A DNA stretch of 64,000 nucleotides, taken from Arion vulgaris. Lineage: Eukaryota > Mollusca > Gastropoda > Stylommatophora > Arionidae. The stretch covers positions 38,654,066 through 38,718,065 of the forward strand of contig CM036765.1 in the NCBI GenBank assembly GCA_020796225.1, given 5' to 3'. How positions within the stretch are numbered: the first letter of the stretch is position 1; each line of letters starts with the position of its first letter. Below the pieces are notes generated by a model. The model saw only the letters and a program-made list of their open reading frames with translations. It was not told the DNA's origin and did not search any database. This document shows, in pieces, positions 33,093 through 47,800 of the stretch. A program made the position numbers and the translations under genes.

Positions 33093-36000
33093 GTAAGAAG
33101 TATATGTCAAAATAATAGTTTTAACTCCCTATGCTAAATGAAATTGTTAGTCCACGTTAGTACTACTAATTCTGAATTCAATACAAATATTCAACTGACT
33201 AGGACACCCATCTCATAGAAGTAAAGTACTAATAAGTTATAACTAATCAATGACTTTTAATGTGACACAGACACAATAGTTGTAAATGATCTGATACAAA
33301 AAACCCAGATATGACAGAGAAAATTTATTTATATGATATTATTTGCCAAGACACTTCGGAAACAAGGTCTTTGAAAACGCCATTTCAGACCGATACTAGG
33401 GGCCAAAGGAACAATATAATAAGGTAAGTAGCAAAGTAACAAGGGTCAGTGAACTGGTACTGACCAAGACCCTACCCCATATTGTGTTCCTGGAAACAGA
33501 TACCATGCAGTAGTCTGGCAAAAGGCTATGTATCGAGGGGAGGGTGAGAGGATCCATGGGAAGAGGTAGTAGTGTTAATGTAGCTGCACATGGTATGAGA
33601 TTTACCCGTAGAGGAGATGAACACCATATCAGGGAGACTATTTCTACACGTTTTCCTCTGATCGACAACTATAGGTCAAGTCCCAGCACATCTACAGTAA
33701 CCATAACAGCTGCCACTATTTGGTAGACGAAATGTGGTACTGACAGTTTTAAACTGATTGGTCATGCCAAATTGCTAAACAGACAATACAAACCTAAGTA
33801 TTCATACAGCTGACTGATTGGTCTTGTGAGTTGTGCTGATACAAACATACCTGCTCTTTGTCCACCATGTCTGCAACGTCTTCTGGTTGGCAGTATGCAA
33901 TCTCTCCTTGACTCAGACCATGATTAAACCAAAAACAGTGACTGAAAGATGGTCAATCCAGAGCGAATATAAATTTGCTGTTTGTACGAACAAGTGGTTG
34001 CTCAGTACACTGGCGCAAATCACACGTCACAGTAGTGGTCAACAAAAGGTTGTTCTAGAGGGATTACTCTTTAGACTAAAACCACATGCAGAATGCAAAA
34101 TGTGGTCAACAAGTGTTGTTTCTAGAATGTCTACTGCACTAGAACGGAGGAAATACAGTAGTGATCACCAATATTTCTTATCTAATTAGGACCATCTTGA
34201 ACTCACAATATAGAATTAGAGGGCTTGTGGATCATCTAGATAAGCAAAAAGCTCAGCATGTTCCTGCTCATAATAGGAGAAATAGAGTGAACATTTGTAC
34301 CTCCTAAGGGAAAAAAAATAAAGGTTGACACTTTTTTTAAGCGTATTCATGTTCACTTTCAGAATATTTGCAGAGGAGGAGGAAATTAAATTATTGCAAT
34401 ATTTATATATCCTGGTTTTTCCACTCTTTTATTTGTTTTCATTGGTTTATTACATTACATTTGAACTTTGATCCAATTCAAGCAGTGTAAACATAGCATT
34501 AAAAATAGTGGGATGTCTATAGATTTTCTACTCGCTTGATGGGAACCATAATGAAACCGCTCTGGCACTAGGAAAGAGGGAATTATCTGTGTTGTTCAAT
34601 GATGCAACACCATTTTAGGATTTAACTGTGCTCATTCCCCACCATAAAATTGTTTGCTGGTCATACAAAGTTGTACTATACTCTAGGTATGTGACCAATG
34701 TAGAAAGTAATAGGATCATCCCATACTGAGTTACCTTTTATGATGGGTGTCAATCATCAAAAGACTGCTCCTTTTGATTCTATATACTCAGGTCTAGTCA
34801 GTATCATTCTGGTTTATGTATACATTTATATTGTCCAATAGGACAGAAATTTATATAAATTAGCTTTAGATTATGGTTAGATTTTTTGAACATTATAGTA
34901 CCACATCTACTGATTTATACTATCGCATTGTGTCAGATCTGAGTGATCATATAGGAAGCCATCAGAACTGACTGATACCATGGTATTTCATGCCCCAAAA
35001 ATTATGTCAAAGCATTAGACCTAAGTATGTAGCATTTAAAACAAATATTATACATATGTGCAGATGATTGGGGTGTACTAGCACATAAATTAATAATAAA
35101 TTTCAATTTTCTTGCTGCAGTGAGAAACAAGATTAAAATTAACCTGATCTACCCTAATATTGCTGTTGATCAGTTTAACAACCAAGGATTCTGGACACTT
35201 ATCTACAACCAGGTAACATTGCTTTGCTTTTGTATAATATATTCCGAATGTATTGATGTCAATTCTGATAACCAATAAGAAAGTAATATTAATAGACAAT
35301 TAGAGGAAAAATAACATTTTGAAAGAAATTCACATATTCAAACTGGTTATGATCATAGCTTGATATTATTACACAATTTAACAAGGATGTTGCTTGTTTG
35401 TTGATACATATTACATGTGTTCTGAGTGCTTATTTTACTGTATACAAATCTGACTATCAATGAACACTTACAGCACAGGTCACTGTATGACTTCTTATAT
35501 TTGTTTGAGATTTCACAACTCTCACAATATGTGTTTCTTGAGGATAAAATTAATCTGAGACACCAGTCATTTATTCATATTTGTTATGTTTATTCTTAGC
35601 TTGTTTCTGTTCTCTATAATATTCTGAAATTAGGAATATTTAAACTTATGAAATAATTAATTAGTGTACATATGATATTATCTTCTTCATTCACTTGAAA
35701 AACAGCATTAGTCAAGCCATTGCAGATGACCTCCCAGAAGCATTCTTGTACCAAAGTATTTATATTTTCTTACATTTGTGATTCCTGTAGCCATTTAGTT
35801 TATATGATGTGGCTGTTTGCTATTTGCAAAAGGCTGCTAGCTTCTGTGCAAACCTCATTGATGACTTATTCCTCTCGCTGCTCATGGAGCATAGGGTCTC
35901 AACAGTTGTTTGCCACTTTTCTTGGTCTCTTGCTGTTTTTTATGGCCTCCAAGGATCGCCGAGCGTTCTTCAAGAAAATTTCATCGCCTGGTCCGTTTAG

Positions 36001-39000
36001 GATGCCCCTTTTTCTGTTTTCCTTGCGGGTTCCACTCAAGTTCTCGTCTAGTAACACTTGACTGTATCTTCCATAGGGTAAGCCGATCCACTGCCATTTG
36101 GATCAATTCTTTTATCCCCATAGTAGCACAGAATCCACACAAAAGTTAACATTTGTGACATGCTAAATGATAGTTTCATTCTATTTTCTCAGGGGTTTGA
36201 GGTTGTTGTTGCAGGAAAAAAATATTTTGGATTTTCCCATTATGAAGGAGATGTTAGCTACTGTGATACAGTCAATGGTGGCTGGTCCCATGATGTTCTC
36301 GGTCATGACTGGGCATGCTACAATGCAACAAAGTCCACATCAGTGGTTAAAAAGAGTGTTATTCCTCATGAAGATTATAACTTGAAATTTGACCACATGT
36401 AAGTAAATTGAAGATGTGTTTGTATAATTGTAAATGTGTATGTGTTGTATAGTGTTAGGTTACTAAAGCTATATGTATGTTTAAATATGATCTGTGTTTT
36501 GTGTGTAATTTCAGTCGAGGGTGGTGGAAGGATAGAAGGGCAGAGAAAATCCTGGTTTGACAACATCAAGAGCTGGTCAGGACAGAGTTTCTCCACACTT
36601 GCTCGAAGAGTTGAAGACAGAGACTCATGGCATGCTTTTGTGCTGATGTCTCAACAGTGACACCCTACGACCCTAACGGGTTATGGGCTTTATTATTATT
36701 ATTATTATAATAATTTCAGTTCTTTGGAGTTATGCCATTACTATAACTATAAGTAATGCCATTATTTAGCTGATTTGACTGATTTGAAACAAAAAACAAA
36801 TTTGAGTCTTAATAATTTAGGTTTCATTTACATAAATTACTAATTGCTTTGACACTGCATTATAGACTTGTTTTCTATAGATGACCATCACTTCTGCCTT
36901 CTTTTTATTTAGACTGAAACTTCGCATGTTTTTGTTCACACCAAATCAACCATGTATTGCAGGCTGTTTCCAGTTTTTTAATACTAAGACAGTCCTGTCA
37001 GAACATTCTTATAAGATTTTAAAAACATAGTTTTTTTCTCTCACAATTTTGGTGGCTTCTGTTAGACATGTGTTTATTGTGTTGCCATTCATATAATTTA
37101 GTTTCAACTGCACTCACTTCTCCTTTTCGTAATAGTAATTTTTTTAACAACAGCTCTTGTGTATTTTGAAGTCTTTTTGGTAGCTCTTTTCATTCTTGTA
37201 TTTTTGTATTAATTTGCTCTCTCAGAAGAAATTCTGAAAACTAAAACCTCACCCCAGTAATCAATATTTAACATCATGGTGGATAACTCAGAAATAAATG
37301 TATTTAGTAATCCTCACACAGAAATTAATTTAAAGTGTCTATCGTCTGGCAAAATGAATTATAGCATGGCTCTCATGCAGGAGACCCATGTTCAATCCAT
37401 GGTAAGGCATAGGATTTTTTTCTGTTAGGGCATAAAAGAAAAATCCTAACCGAACAGTTTTCGCAACTGCACTAGTCAGTTGGCCATTAAATTTCTCATT
37501 CTCTTATCCTCCCTGTCCTACACAGCCTTAAAAAGCGGTATTACAGGCAGTAATGATAGTATAGGAATTAAGCATTTCAGTTATTGGTGTTTTCTTTCTG
37601 GTTTCTTTACAGAATAAATACACAAGAAATGGTGGATTCCATCAATCAAGCCCAGAATTTGTGGAAAGCAGTCATATACCCACAGTTTAAGGGTCTCACT
37701 GAGAAGGATTTTATCAATATGGCTGGAGGACCAAGATCAATAATTTCTAGGTATTTTAAACACCCAATAGGAAGTTTGGTTATGTTCTTATTTCTGTAAA
37801 TGCAATGCTGAATTAGTTTAAGAGATCATGTAGCATCACATCTTAATGCCTCTGTATTGTTTAGTAAAGACCTGTTATGGGGGACCCTATGAATGTGAAA
37901 TCCCAATTTAAGGGTCTGAGATGTAAATATTGTCCTCCTCAACCTCCCACTTTATAAGTCTGAGATAACACATACCCATGTTACTATTTTGTTTAGCGAG
38001 ATTAAGGATACATGTTTATAGGAGCGTCTGGCCAAATGAATTAGAGCATAGCTCCCATACGGAAGACCTGTGTTCAATTTACCTTAAGCCAAGAATTTGT
38101 TTCTGTTGTTGGCATAAATGAAAATCCTAACTTGAACAGCTTCAGCGTTACTGCACTAGCCATGCAGCCATTAAATTCCTCAGGCTCTCGTCCCACCTGC
38201 TCTTCACCACCCTAAAAAGTGCTACTACAGGCAGTAAAGAGATTTTTTAAAAGGGATACATGTTTGTGAAAATGTGTAATTTTAAAGGGATTTTAAAAGT
38301 GTTTTTATAATGAAAAGACATGATGAAAATTCTGGAAACGGTCACTCTAAAAGTAAAACAACAGAGAAAGCTGTTTAACAAACATGTAGGTGATCTCCTA
38401 AATATGAATTACAAACAGAGATTTATGCGCAACAAATCTTAGTTTGGAAGCAAAGTTTAATTCTTACAATGAAGTTAACTAGTAGTAACTGGGAAAATGA
38501 CAATTTATATGGATTAATTGTGGGTTTAAAGGTAAATCTGCCACAAAAGTTGTAAATTTATTTATGAATAGTGGAATTCCTGAGATTTGTAGTGGCATAT
38601 TTATGCAATTTATCACTGTTTGGATCATCTTACTGACTATACTGTGATATTAGGTAGCAGAATCTTCTGGAAACTGAAGTTAACCATGGCATAATGTCAA
38701 CAACAGTCTAACACAAATGCTTGATTGTAAAGTTTGACAATCATTCCTCTTGAATTTGTTTAACAATATCTTACATTTACAGTTTAACTTATTATTAACC
38801 CTCTCTACTATCGTGTCTGTCTGTCAAGCACATGGTACACATATTATTATTGTTTTTCTTCTTATCTGGGATCAGTTTTGTATGCTCAGTCTCAACTATG
38901 AGATGGATTGCCTCTATGAAGCTTCACATCAATTAGAGTTTCTCATGAATTTCTAATAGATTGCTTGATAAGCTTTGTTCACATATTGTTCAAAGTGAAA

Positions 39001-42000
39001 GACTTTATGTAGTCGTTCTCTAGTCAAGAATGAAAAAAGTAAGATGGACAACTTTAGCATGAGTTACTGACATATTTTTCCAACCTCATTATTACGTGGA
39101 TATATTGTCCTGGACATGCAGGAGTTCATTGTAATGAGAAAATTTACAGGTTGACTTCCAAAAGGCTAATAGTGATAGTGTTTGATATGGATTAACTCTT
39201 TCCACGCAGAGTTATTTCTCAATTTTTAAACAGTTAATTCAAGGGAGGTAAAAAAATCAAAATAAATCTGAACTACTCGTCAATAAATAAACAGATATAT
39301 ATTATTATATACTAAATTGAAAAAACTGGACAACCTAATAGAATAACAAGGTTAAAAAGTAGTACTGTATAAGTAAAATAGTAGAAGTAAAACTAGAAAG
39401 ACTTTTTATAAGGGAAGCAACTCTATGGCGCAGTGTGCGGTTAATAGCGTTAAGCGGACTTCTGCCTTGGCAAGTGTGCGCAAAAAGCATGGAAAGAGTT
39501 CAAGAACATCCTGTAATTGCAAATAACCTGTCTGATGCATGGTAACTCAGCAATTGATGGTACAGTTATCTTGCAGCTTAATTAAATATGAATTAATTGT
39601 TATAGTAGTAGAATAAAGCACCTGTCGAGCAAGTAAAATGTGAATAGCTGCCAAGTTGTAAGACCATCATTATGCATACTTTTTGACATCTGCTAGAGAA
39701 GACTGATGACTGATTCTATTAACCGACTGATGACCGATCCTATTAACCTATAACTTTTTTTTTTTTTTTTATGGGGCCCGTCCCAGATGTGCCATACCAG
39801 GTGGACCCTGTACAACGTAACGTGAAAACGTTTATAAACTATCAAGCCCCAACAATCCTTCGATCGATGGCACTCCAAGTTTTGTACAAGGGTAGCCATG
39901 TGGCATTTAATGAAGGCTCTCGACCTTCGGCTTCGATCAAGTGGGCACCAGTTCCGTAACACAAGCTGATAACTTTGTGAACCCATATAATAAACCACGT
40001 GACAGATATCAAGCGATACAGATACTACACTTTGATCTTAGCCAAAAGGCAGAGAAGCGATATTAACCTATAACATATATATTTTTTACATTACTCTACT
40101 TTTAATGTCCTCTATCTGTTTTTTAAAATTTACTTACATTTATAATTAAAACATGTTTTTAGTCATCCAAAACCAGCACCTCTAACAGAAAACCATAAAA
40201 GGCTTATGGCGAAACTTCCAGCGAGCTTTGACTGGAGAAATGTGAACGGCATCAACTATGTTTCTCCAGTGAGGGATCAAGGTAAGTAACTAAATAAAGT
40301 TATATAGTAGTAATAATAATAATGTTAGTAGCTGGGCTAGTGATAACTGTACTAACATTATTAGAAGTAACAGCAGTTATAGATATAGTAGTAGTGGAAA
40401 TCAATCAAGTGACATGCCTGCGGTGTAGGTGATCATGTCTCCACAACTCTCTCTCTGCTTGGTGCATGTAATCAGTTCTGACGCCGATCTTGTGTCGAAC
40501 TCGTGATGTCAGGCCATCCAGCATCTTCTTCCTCTGTCTTCCGCGATCTCTCCTTCCCTGAATTTTACTTGTTGTTACCAAATGTTCTAAACCTTCTCTT
40601 CGCATTATATGCCCAAGAACCTTGATTGTCGGATTCTTATTCTTTGATAAGGTTTCTTTGTGTGCAGGCCTGATTTAAAACCTCCTCATTTGTTTTCTTT
40701 GCTGTCCATGGAATTATCAGCATTCTTCTGTAAAACCACATCTCTGTGGCTTCCAATGATCGTATTGATTATTTATTAATTGTCCATGATTCGCTGCCAT
40801 AGTGAAGTAGGGGATCAATATAGCACTGAGAATTGTTCGCAGTGTCATTGGTAGTGAATTCACGATAGCGTGTTTTCATTTTCATAAAAGATGCTTTCAC
40901 TTGAGCTATTCTACTTCTAATCTCTGTTTTACACCTGCCATCTGATGTCAGGAGTGTTCCCAGGTACTTGAATCGATGGACGTGTCTCAATGTTGTGTTA
41001 TTTATGTTGATATTACATGTTGGTGTTTCCTGTTTCTTTGAGACAACCATAACCTCTGTTTTCTTTATATTCATGCTTAATCCTTTATTTTCACTTCCTC
41101 TCACTAATATGTCTATCAGGTCGTGCAGATCTTGTTCAGTTCATTTGTAGCCATGAGAATTGTATCATCAGCATATCTTAGATTGTTCATGTTTTGTCCG
41201 CCAACTGTTATTCCTGCCTTTTCTTCTAGTGGAAATATTATTTGTTAATAATAGTAACATCCGCCTGAGTTGCCGGGCCCGAAGGGAGCAAAGAGTAGGC
41301 ACTCGACCTACAAGGCATGTCGTAAGAGGCACTAAGGTGGGGTTTGGCGAGGGCTGGCTACCTATCCAGTAGAAAAGTTTAGCCACAAAATCCAACCAAC
41401 CATGAACAAGTCACATAAAATAAAATAAAAACTGTGCCAACTAAGAGGAAAGGAAGCTCTTCTAGAAGAGGTATGAAGCGATGCAGAGAAAGCCGCAAGG
41501 AGTCTACACCGCAGATTATCTTCCTTTCACCTAGGAAAAGCTCCAGAATTGGCACCTGGAATGTTAGAAGTATGTATGAAATGGGAAAGACAGCACAGGT
41601 TGTAAATGAGATGAAATTTCACGGATTGGCATCTTGGGATTATGGGAAACTAGGTGGAATGGTGCAGGCAAACAACGTCTAAACACAGGAGAAACAATGC
41701 TGTTCTCAGGCCATATGGAAGAAAATGCCCCCATAGTGAAGGAGTGGCTTAATGCTATCTAAAGAAGCGGAGAAGGCACTAATAAAATGGGAAGCAGTGA
41801 GTCCTAGGATAATCACAGCAACATTCAGAACCACCAAAAGAAAGTATTCTTGAATGTGACCCAGTGTTATGCACCTACCAATGATAAAGAGGAAAAAGTA
41901 AAAGAGGAATTTTACATAAAACTTCAAAATACTATAGGTAATCAGAGAAATGGGAACATCAAAATTTGATGGGCGACCTAATGCCAAAATAGGTTCGGAC

Positions 42001-44485
42001 AACATAGGCTACGAGGAGATCATGGGGAAACACGGACTAAGAATAATGAACGAAAATGGAGAACTATTCACTAATTTCTGTGCAGCGAATCAATACGTCA
42101 TAGGTGGAAGTGTCTTTCCACATAAAGAATACATAAAGCAACCTGGGTATCACCAGATCACAGAACAGAAAATCAAATTGACCACATATGCATAAACAAG
42201 AAATTCAGGTCATCTCTACAAGATGTAAGGGTTCTAAGGGGGCAGATGTAGATTCGGATCACCATTTGTTGATAAGTAAAATTAAACTGAAGCTTAGCGA
42301 TACATAACATCCCATGAACATAGACACCAATATAATGTAGGATACCTCAGAAGTCAAGAAACAAAGGAACAGTTCACGGTCACAGTCTCTAATAAGTATG
42401 AGGTTTTCGGCAATTAGAAGATGAGGTGAGTGGGAAGAATGCTGGCAGCAAGCCAAAAATATTTGGAATGAAACATGCACAGAGGTATTAGGAAAGAAGG
42501 AGCTGAATCATAAGGCATGGATAACTCCAGAAACTCTCAAGGAAATAGAAGAAAGGAAAAGAGGAAAGCAGATTTAAATAATAGCAAAACTAGAACTGCC
42601 AAAGCCATAGCCCAGGAAAAGTACACAGAAGCTAGCAAGAAAGTGAAGAAACAAATAAAGTTAGATAAAAGACAATACAGAGAAGATCTAGCAAGAGAAG
42701 CAGAGGTAGCTGCAGGAAAAGGAAACCTAGGGATCTTTACAACATCACTAGAAAGCTAGCAGGAAAATACAGACCATCAAATGGGTTGATCAAAAATAGT
42801 AGTGGGAAACTATCACTAATGTTAGAGACCAAATGGAAAGATGGATGGAATACTTCAAGGAACTCCTGAACAGACCAGCACCTGCAAAACCCCCAGATAT
42901 CCAACCGGCAGAGATTGACTTGGACATCAACTGTGAGAAACCATCCAAGGAGGAGATTAGTAAAGCCATTAAACTTTTAAAAGATGGGAAAGCGGCTGGT
43001 CCAGATGGTATTCCAGCGGAGGCAGTTAAAGCCAACATAAACACATCCACAGAAATACTGTATAAATTATTTAGCAGAATCTGGGAGATCAAAGAAATAC
43101 CAGCAAACTGGAGAGAAGGATACCTGGTGAAGCTACCAAAGAAAGGGGACCTTCAGAAGTGTGAAAACTATAGGGAATAATGCTGTTGTCAGTACCTGGG
43201 AAAATACTAAGCAGAGTCATCCTAGAGAGATTGAGAGAGGCCATCGATATAAAGCTAAGAGATGAACAGGCAGGCTTCCGACCAAATAGATCCTGTGCTG
43301 ACCAGATAGCCACATTACGTATAATAATAGAGCAAAGTATTGAATGGAAATCCCCACTTTATATCGGATTTGTTGATTATGAGAAGGCTTTTGACAGTAT
43401 TGATAAGGAAACCCTTTGGAAATTAATGAGGCATTATGGAATCTCACAGAAAATTATTAACCTAATAAAAGCAACATATACAGATATGAAATGTAGAGTT
43501 CTTCATGAAGGTAAACTAACAGATACTTTTGGAATAGAAACAGGAGTGCGTCAGGGATGTCTTCTATCACCTTTGTTGTTCTTACTGACAATAGACTGGA
43601 TTATGAAGACCACAGTAACTAACACCAGAAATGGAATCCAATGGACTCTGACAGAGCAACTAGATGATCTGGACTTCGCTGATGATATAGCCCTTCTGTC
43701 ACATACACGAAATCAGATGCAGGATAAGCTAAACACATTGAATCAAAGGTCCCAGCAACTAGGGCTGAACATTCATAAGGGAAAGACAAAGATATTGAGA
43801 ATTAACCAAGCAACGACAACTCGATCTCCTGGGGAAATCCCACTCAAGAGGTAGAATCATACACATATTTGGGCAGCAACGTAGACAAAGAGGGTGAACA
43901 GATAGAGATGTTAAAATAAGAATACAGAAGGCAAGAGGAGATTTCATTGCACTGCGAAACATTTGGAAGTCCAAAGAAATCAAATCTAGAACAAAAATAC
44001 GGATATTTAACTCTAATGTTAAAGCAGTTCTACTGTATGGGTCAGAAACATGGAGAACAACTAAAACAATAGCGCATAAATTGCAAACATTCATCAACTG
44101 GTGTCTGCGCAGAATAGAGGGAATAAGATGGTATGATAGGGTCACAAATGAGGAACTTATGGAGAGAACAAGACAGATTCCAGTGAACGAACAGGTTAAA
44201 AGACGCTGGCGCTGGATAGGACACACTTTGCGAAAACCGGAGGGAATATAACAAGAAGGGTCCTTGCCTGGAACCCGCAGGGACAGCGAAAGAAGGGAGG
44301 CCGAGAAATACATGGAGACGAGATTTGGAGGCGGAGATCAACAATATAAAGAAGAGCTGGAGGGAGCTGCAGGAGATAGCTAGAGATAGGAAGACTTGGC
44401 ATGAGTTGGTTGAGGGCCTATGCCCCAACCGGTAAAAGGCAAGAGAGAGAGAGAATAGTAACATCAGTTGTAATATCAGTTTGGG

Positions 44486-44573
<88 letters not shown>

Positions 44574-44813
44574 TATTTATAAGTTCTATAACAGTTGCAC
44601 AACAGAACCTTTATTGTTGGCTATTTCAGTATTCTAGAAAGGCTGAGAATAGTAAAACATAATTTTGAATAAAAATAATATATGCATCGCTTAAGCAGAA
44701 TAGACCACCTATTTTGGAAGTTTTCCAGAAATCATCAAAAGAACTACAATACTAATGACTTTGGTGAGAAGATGATAGAAGGTAAACAACCTGATGGAGA
44801 ACAATGAGATAGA

Positions 44814-44890
<77 letters not shown>

Positions 44891-47800
44891 GTATATTTAT
44901 ATTTTATTATTTGTTAGCCTGCAATGAACTGCCACTGATGTTTTGTTGGTGTGGGTTAAGAGAACGAAGAAGAGTATTATGAAGAGGAAGAAATATGTTA
45001 ATGGTTGTGAGTAGAAACTGTGTGAAAGTGGTTGAATTATTTCACATGTTTGTTCTCAGGAGGCTGTGGTAGCTGCTATGCCTTTGGTTCTCTTGCTATG
45101 GATGAGGCACGCATTCGAATTCTCACAAACAACACACAGCAGCCAGTGTTTTCTACCCAGGATATAGTTGAATGCAGCTCTTACTCTCAAGGTATGACTT
45201 GACTTCTTAAGTTTGAATTATGGTGGCCTTTGGTTATGAAGTACAGACAGTTTCATAGCATATGATGTCATAGAAGCATAAAGTGTCAAGCATTAACAGT
45301 ACTAGACCATAGCATTTATGGGATGGTGACTGGTTCCCTATCCTTGTAAATATTTATACCAGCATGCCAGGAACCCATTTAAAGTCAGGGTGACTGAAGC
45401 AAGAAGCCAGAATTCAAACCATTAGACTTGTTATGAAGTAAGGAAAAAGTTAATTTATCAGGTTTTATGCTGTAAATCGCTTTAACAGCACAGCATTATC
45501 ACCAGTACGAGGTGTGTCCAAGGGCGCATAAGGCAGAGACCCAAAAATGCACACATAGTGATATATTGCGATTTATTTTCTACCTCAAACCTAGTTCTAT
45601 GCATGTCTTTGAGCTCTGCTTTAAACGTTTGTCTCCATATGCCCCTAGGTATCCCTTTTTTCCCCGCTGTCCTAGGAACTGCATTGCATGTCTTGGTCAC
45701 CTTTCTTTTCCTCCTGGAGACATTTCCAATCAATCACCGTCATCTCTTTTTTATCTCTTTATTACTGTTTTCCAGACCATTTAAATACATGTGTATTAGT
45801 ATTTTATTTATAAATATCATAACTTGAGAATAAAACCACAGAAACAGTGAGAATTGATTATGTGTTGTAAACTGTTTTGAATAATAATTTTTTCCTTGCT
45901 TCTTACTGATGACCAATGCACTACTCTGGCTAGAGTCACAAAACTACTCTCATGCTTGCATTCTGAGTGACTCATTGAGTATGATCTGAAAGGTGGAGGC
46001 CGGTTCGGTGCGCAGGCAATGGACTGCAGGCGTCAACAATTTGCAGAATTACTCTTGTCTTTGTTCCGAGGCACATGGATGTCATTGGCAATGAGAGAGC
46101 AGACAGACTGGCTGGCTCTGCCGCTATATCAGAGGGCCAGCCAATGAACAGAGCTGATATCTTGAACGCCCTCATAGAGCGTGGCCGCAGAGAAGATCTT
46201 CATCTAAACCAATCCACGTCAACTACTAGATTGCGGGAGCTGAGACTGAAGATTGGTGTGGCAAGAAAAGAACAGTACGACAGGTATATGAGTAGGCTCA
46301 TCAATCAAAATCAAACGGGTACAGTCAGTCGCTGGACACTGTTGGAGATATTACGGAGGAGATCTGAGCACCTATGGATATGTTCAGAGTGCAATGAAGA
46401 TATTCCAAACTGAAACTAATGTATGTATTATTCTAATCTTTGAAACCACTACTGTTATTTGAGTAAACATTTCAGGTTATCATTATTGTTTATCTAAATT
46501 AAACCATTGAAATTACTTTTGTAAAAAATTAAAGAGCGAACACAAAAATAATATTTGTTTAGTCAGTCCTTGTCTACATTGGAGTATAGAGATCATCCAA
46601 AAAGAATTTCATGCAATGCTATCAGCTGTCTCTTTTCTACCCCATTTCCAATCCTTCAGGGACTGTTTTATGTTGGCCTTTCATCACACTGGATCTTCCC
46701 CAAGGTCCAGGGACTTTTGAACTCCTATGCTCACTATCGTAACCAGTCCTCTTCTGTGTGATGACCAAACCATCGTAATTAGGTCTGTTTCACACTGGGT
46801 TGTAGAGGTTGAACTTCGAGACCTCAGCTTAATCTCTATCTCCATAATCCATAATCTCTTAATCCATAATCTCCAGCTTATTTTGGATATGAAACTCGTC
46901 TCCTCTTGTTACTTGCACCATCTTCCTCAAATTTCTGAAATTTAAATTGTGAGCTCTTGTTATAGTCCATGACTGGCATCGACTGATACATGTGTGGATC
47001 AGTATACAGCGATATTTGTGATTTTTTTCTTCTAATGTCTCTTTCGCTGATAAATCATGACTAATAAATAGTCTTTAAAAGGGGTTTAAAGCTGAAGGAT
47101 TGACTTCATTGCACCAGGTTTTACCCCATATGGCTCGGCCCCTTTCCGCAGAAATAGCATCTGTTGACAATCCTAGGGGTCTCTGGAAAAAATGTGCTCG
47201 TAAACAGAATGGTGTGACCTGGATTCGAACTCATGATCTTTAGATTGCAAGGCAAAGGCATAACCACTTAGCCACAGAGACCCCCCGGGTCATCTGTTGA
47301 AAGGTCGCTGTTTAAGATCCTGTGATATTATCTTATCCAAATAAATATTCAACAGTAAAGCAGCAACACTAAACCTGCCTGCTATGCTTTTGTGACTGGT
47401 CATAAATTCTTTCTTTTAAGGTTGTGGCGGCGGATTTCCTTATCTAATTTCTGGCAAATATGCTGAAGATTATGGATTGGTCCTTGAAGAGTGTAACCCC
47501 TACAAGGGAATAGATGGAAAATGTCAAACTAAAACATCATGCCCACGTCACTACTTTACCGACTATAAATATCTTGGTGGATATTATGGCGCGTAAGTAG
47601 CATATTGTCAATCTATTTGGTTGAACTGTTGTGTTATAAATGTTGTAGAAACATCTTTCAATAATGTTCTTGTCATGAAAGTTTCTAATGTCTCCAAATG
47701 CATCTCCTAAATTTTCTCTTAGAGTAACATTTTTTAATGTCTCTGAAGAAAAATTACCTGGCTTGTTTCATTCGCTCGCTATGAATTCAGGAGTAGTGAT

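Noticed and set aside
39990..40061. Functional U2 snRNA gene
   Set aside because: Flanking target duplications and poly(A) show retrotransposition; the middle of the molecule, including the Sm-site region, does not match U2.
44042..44637. Long ORFs on both strands reading Tyr-Ile repeats
   Set aside because: They are translations of the (AT)n microsatellite and the antisense of the RTE tail.
47215..47290. tRNA gene candidate (minus)
   Set aside because: A and B boxes are present, but a SINE body follows, arms are degenerate and a diverged copy exists at 22905-22985.
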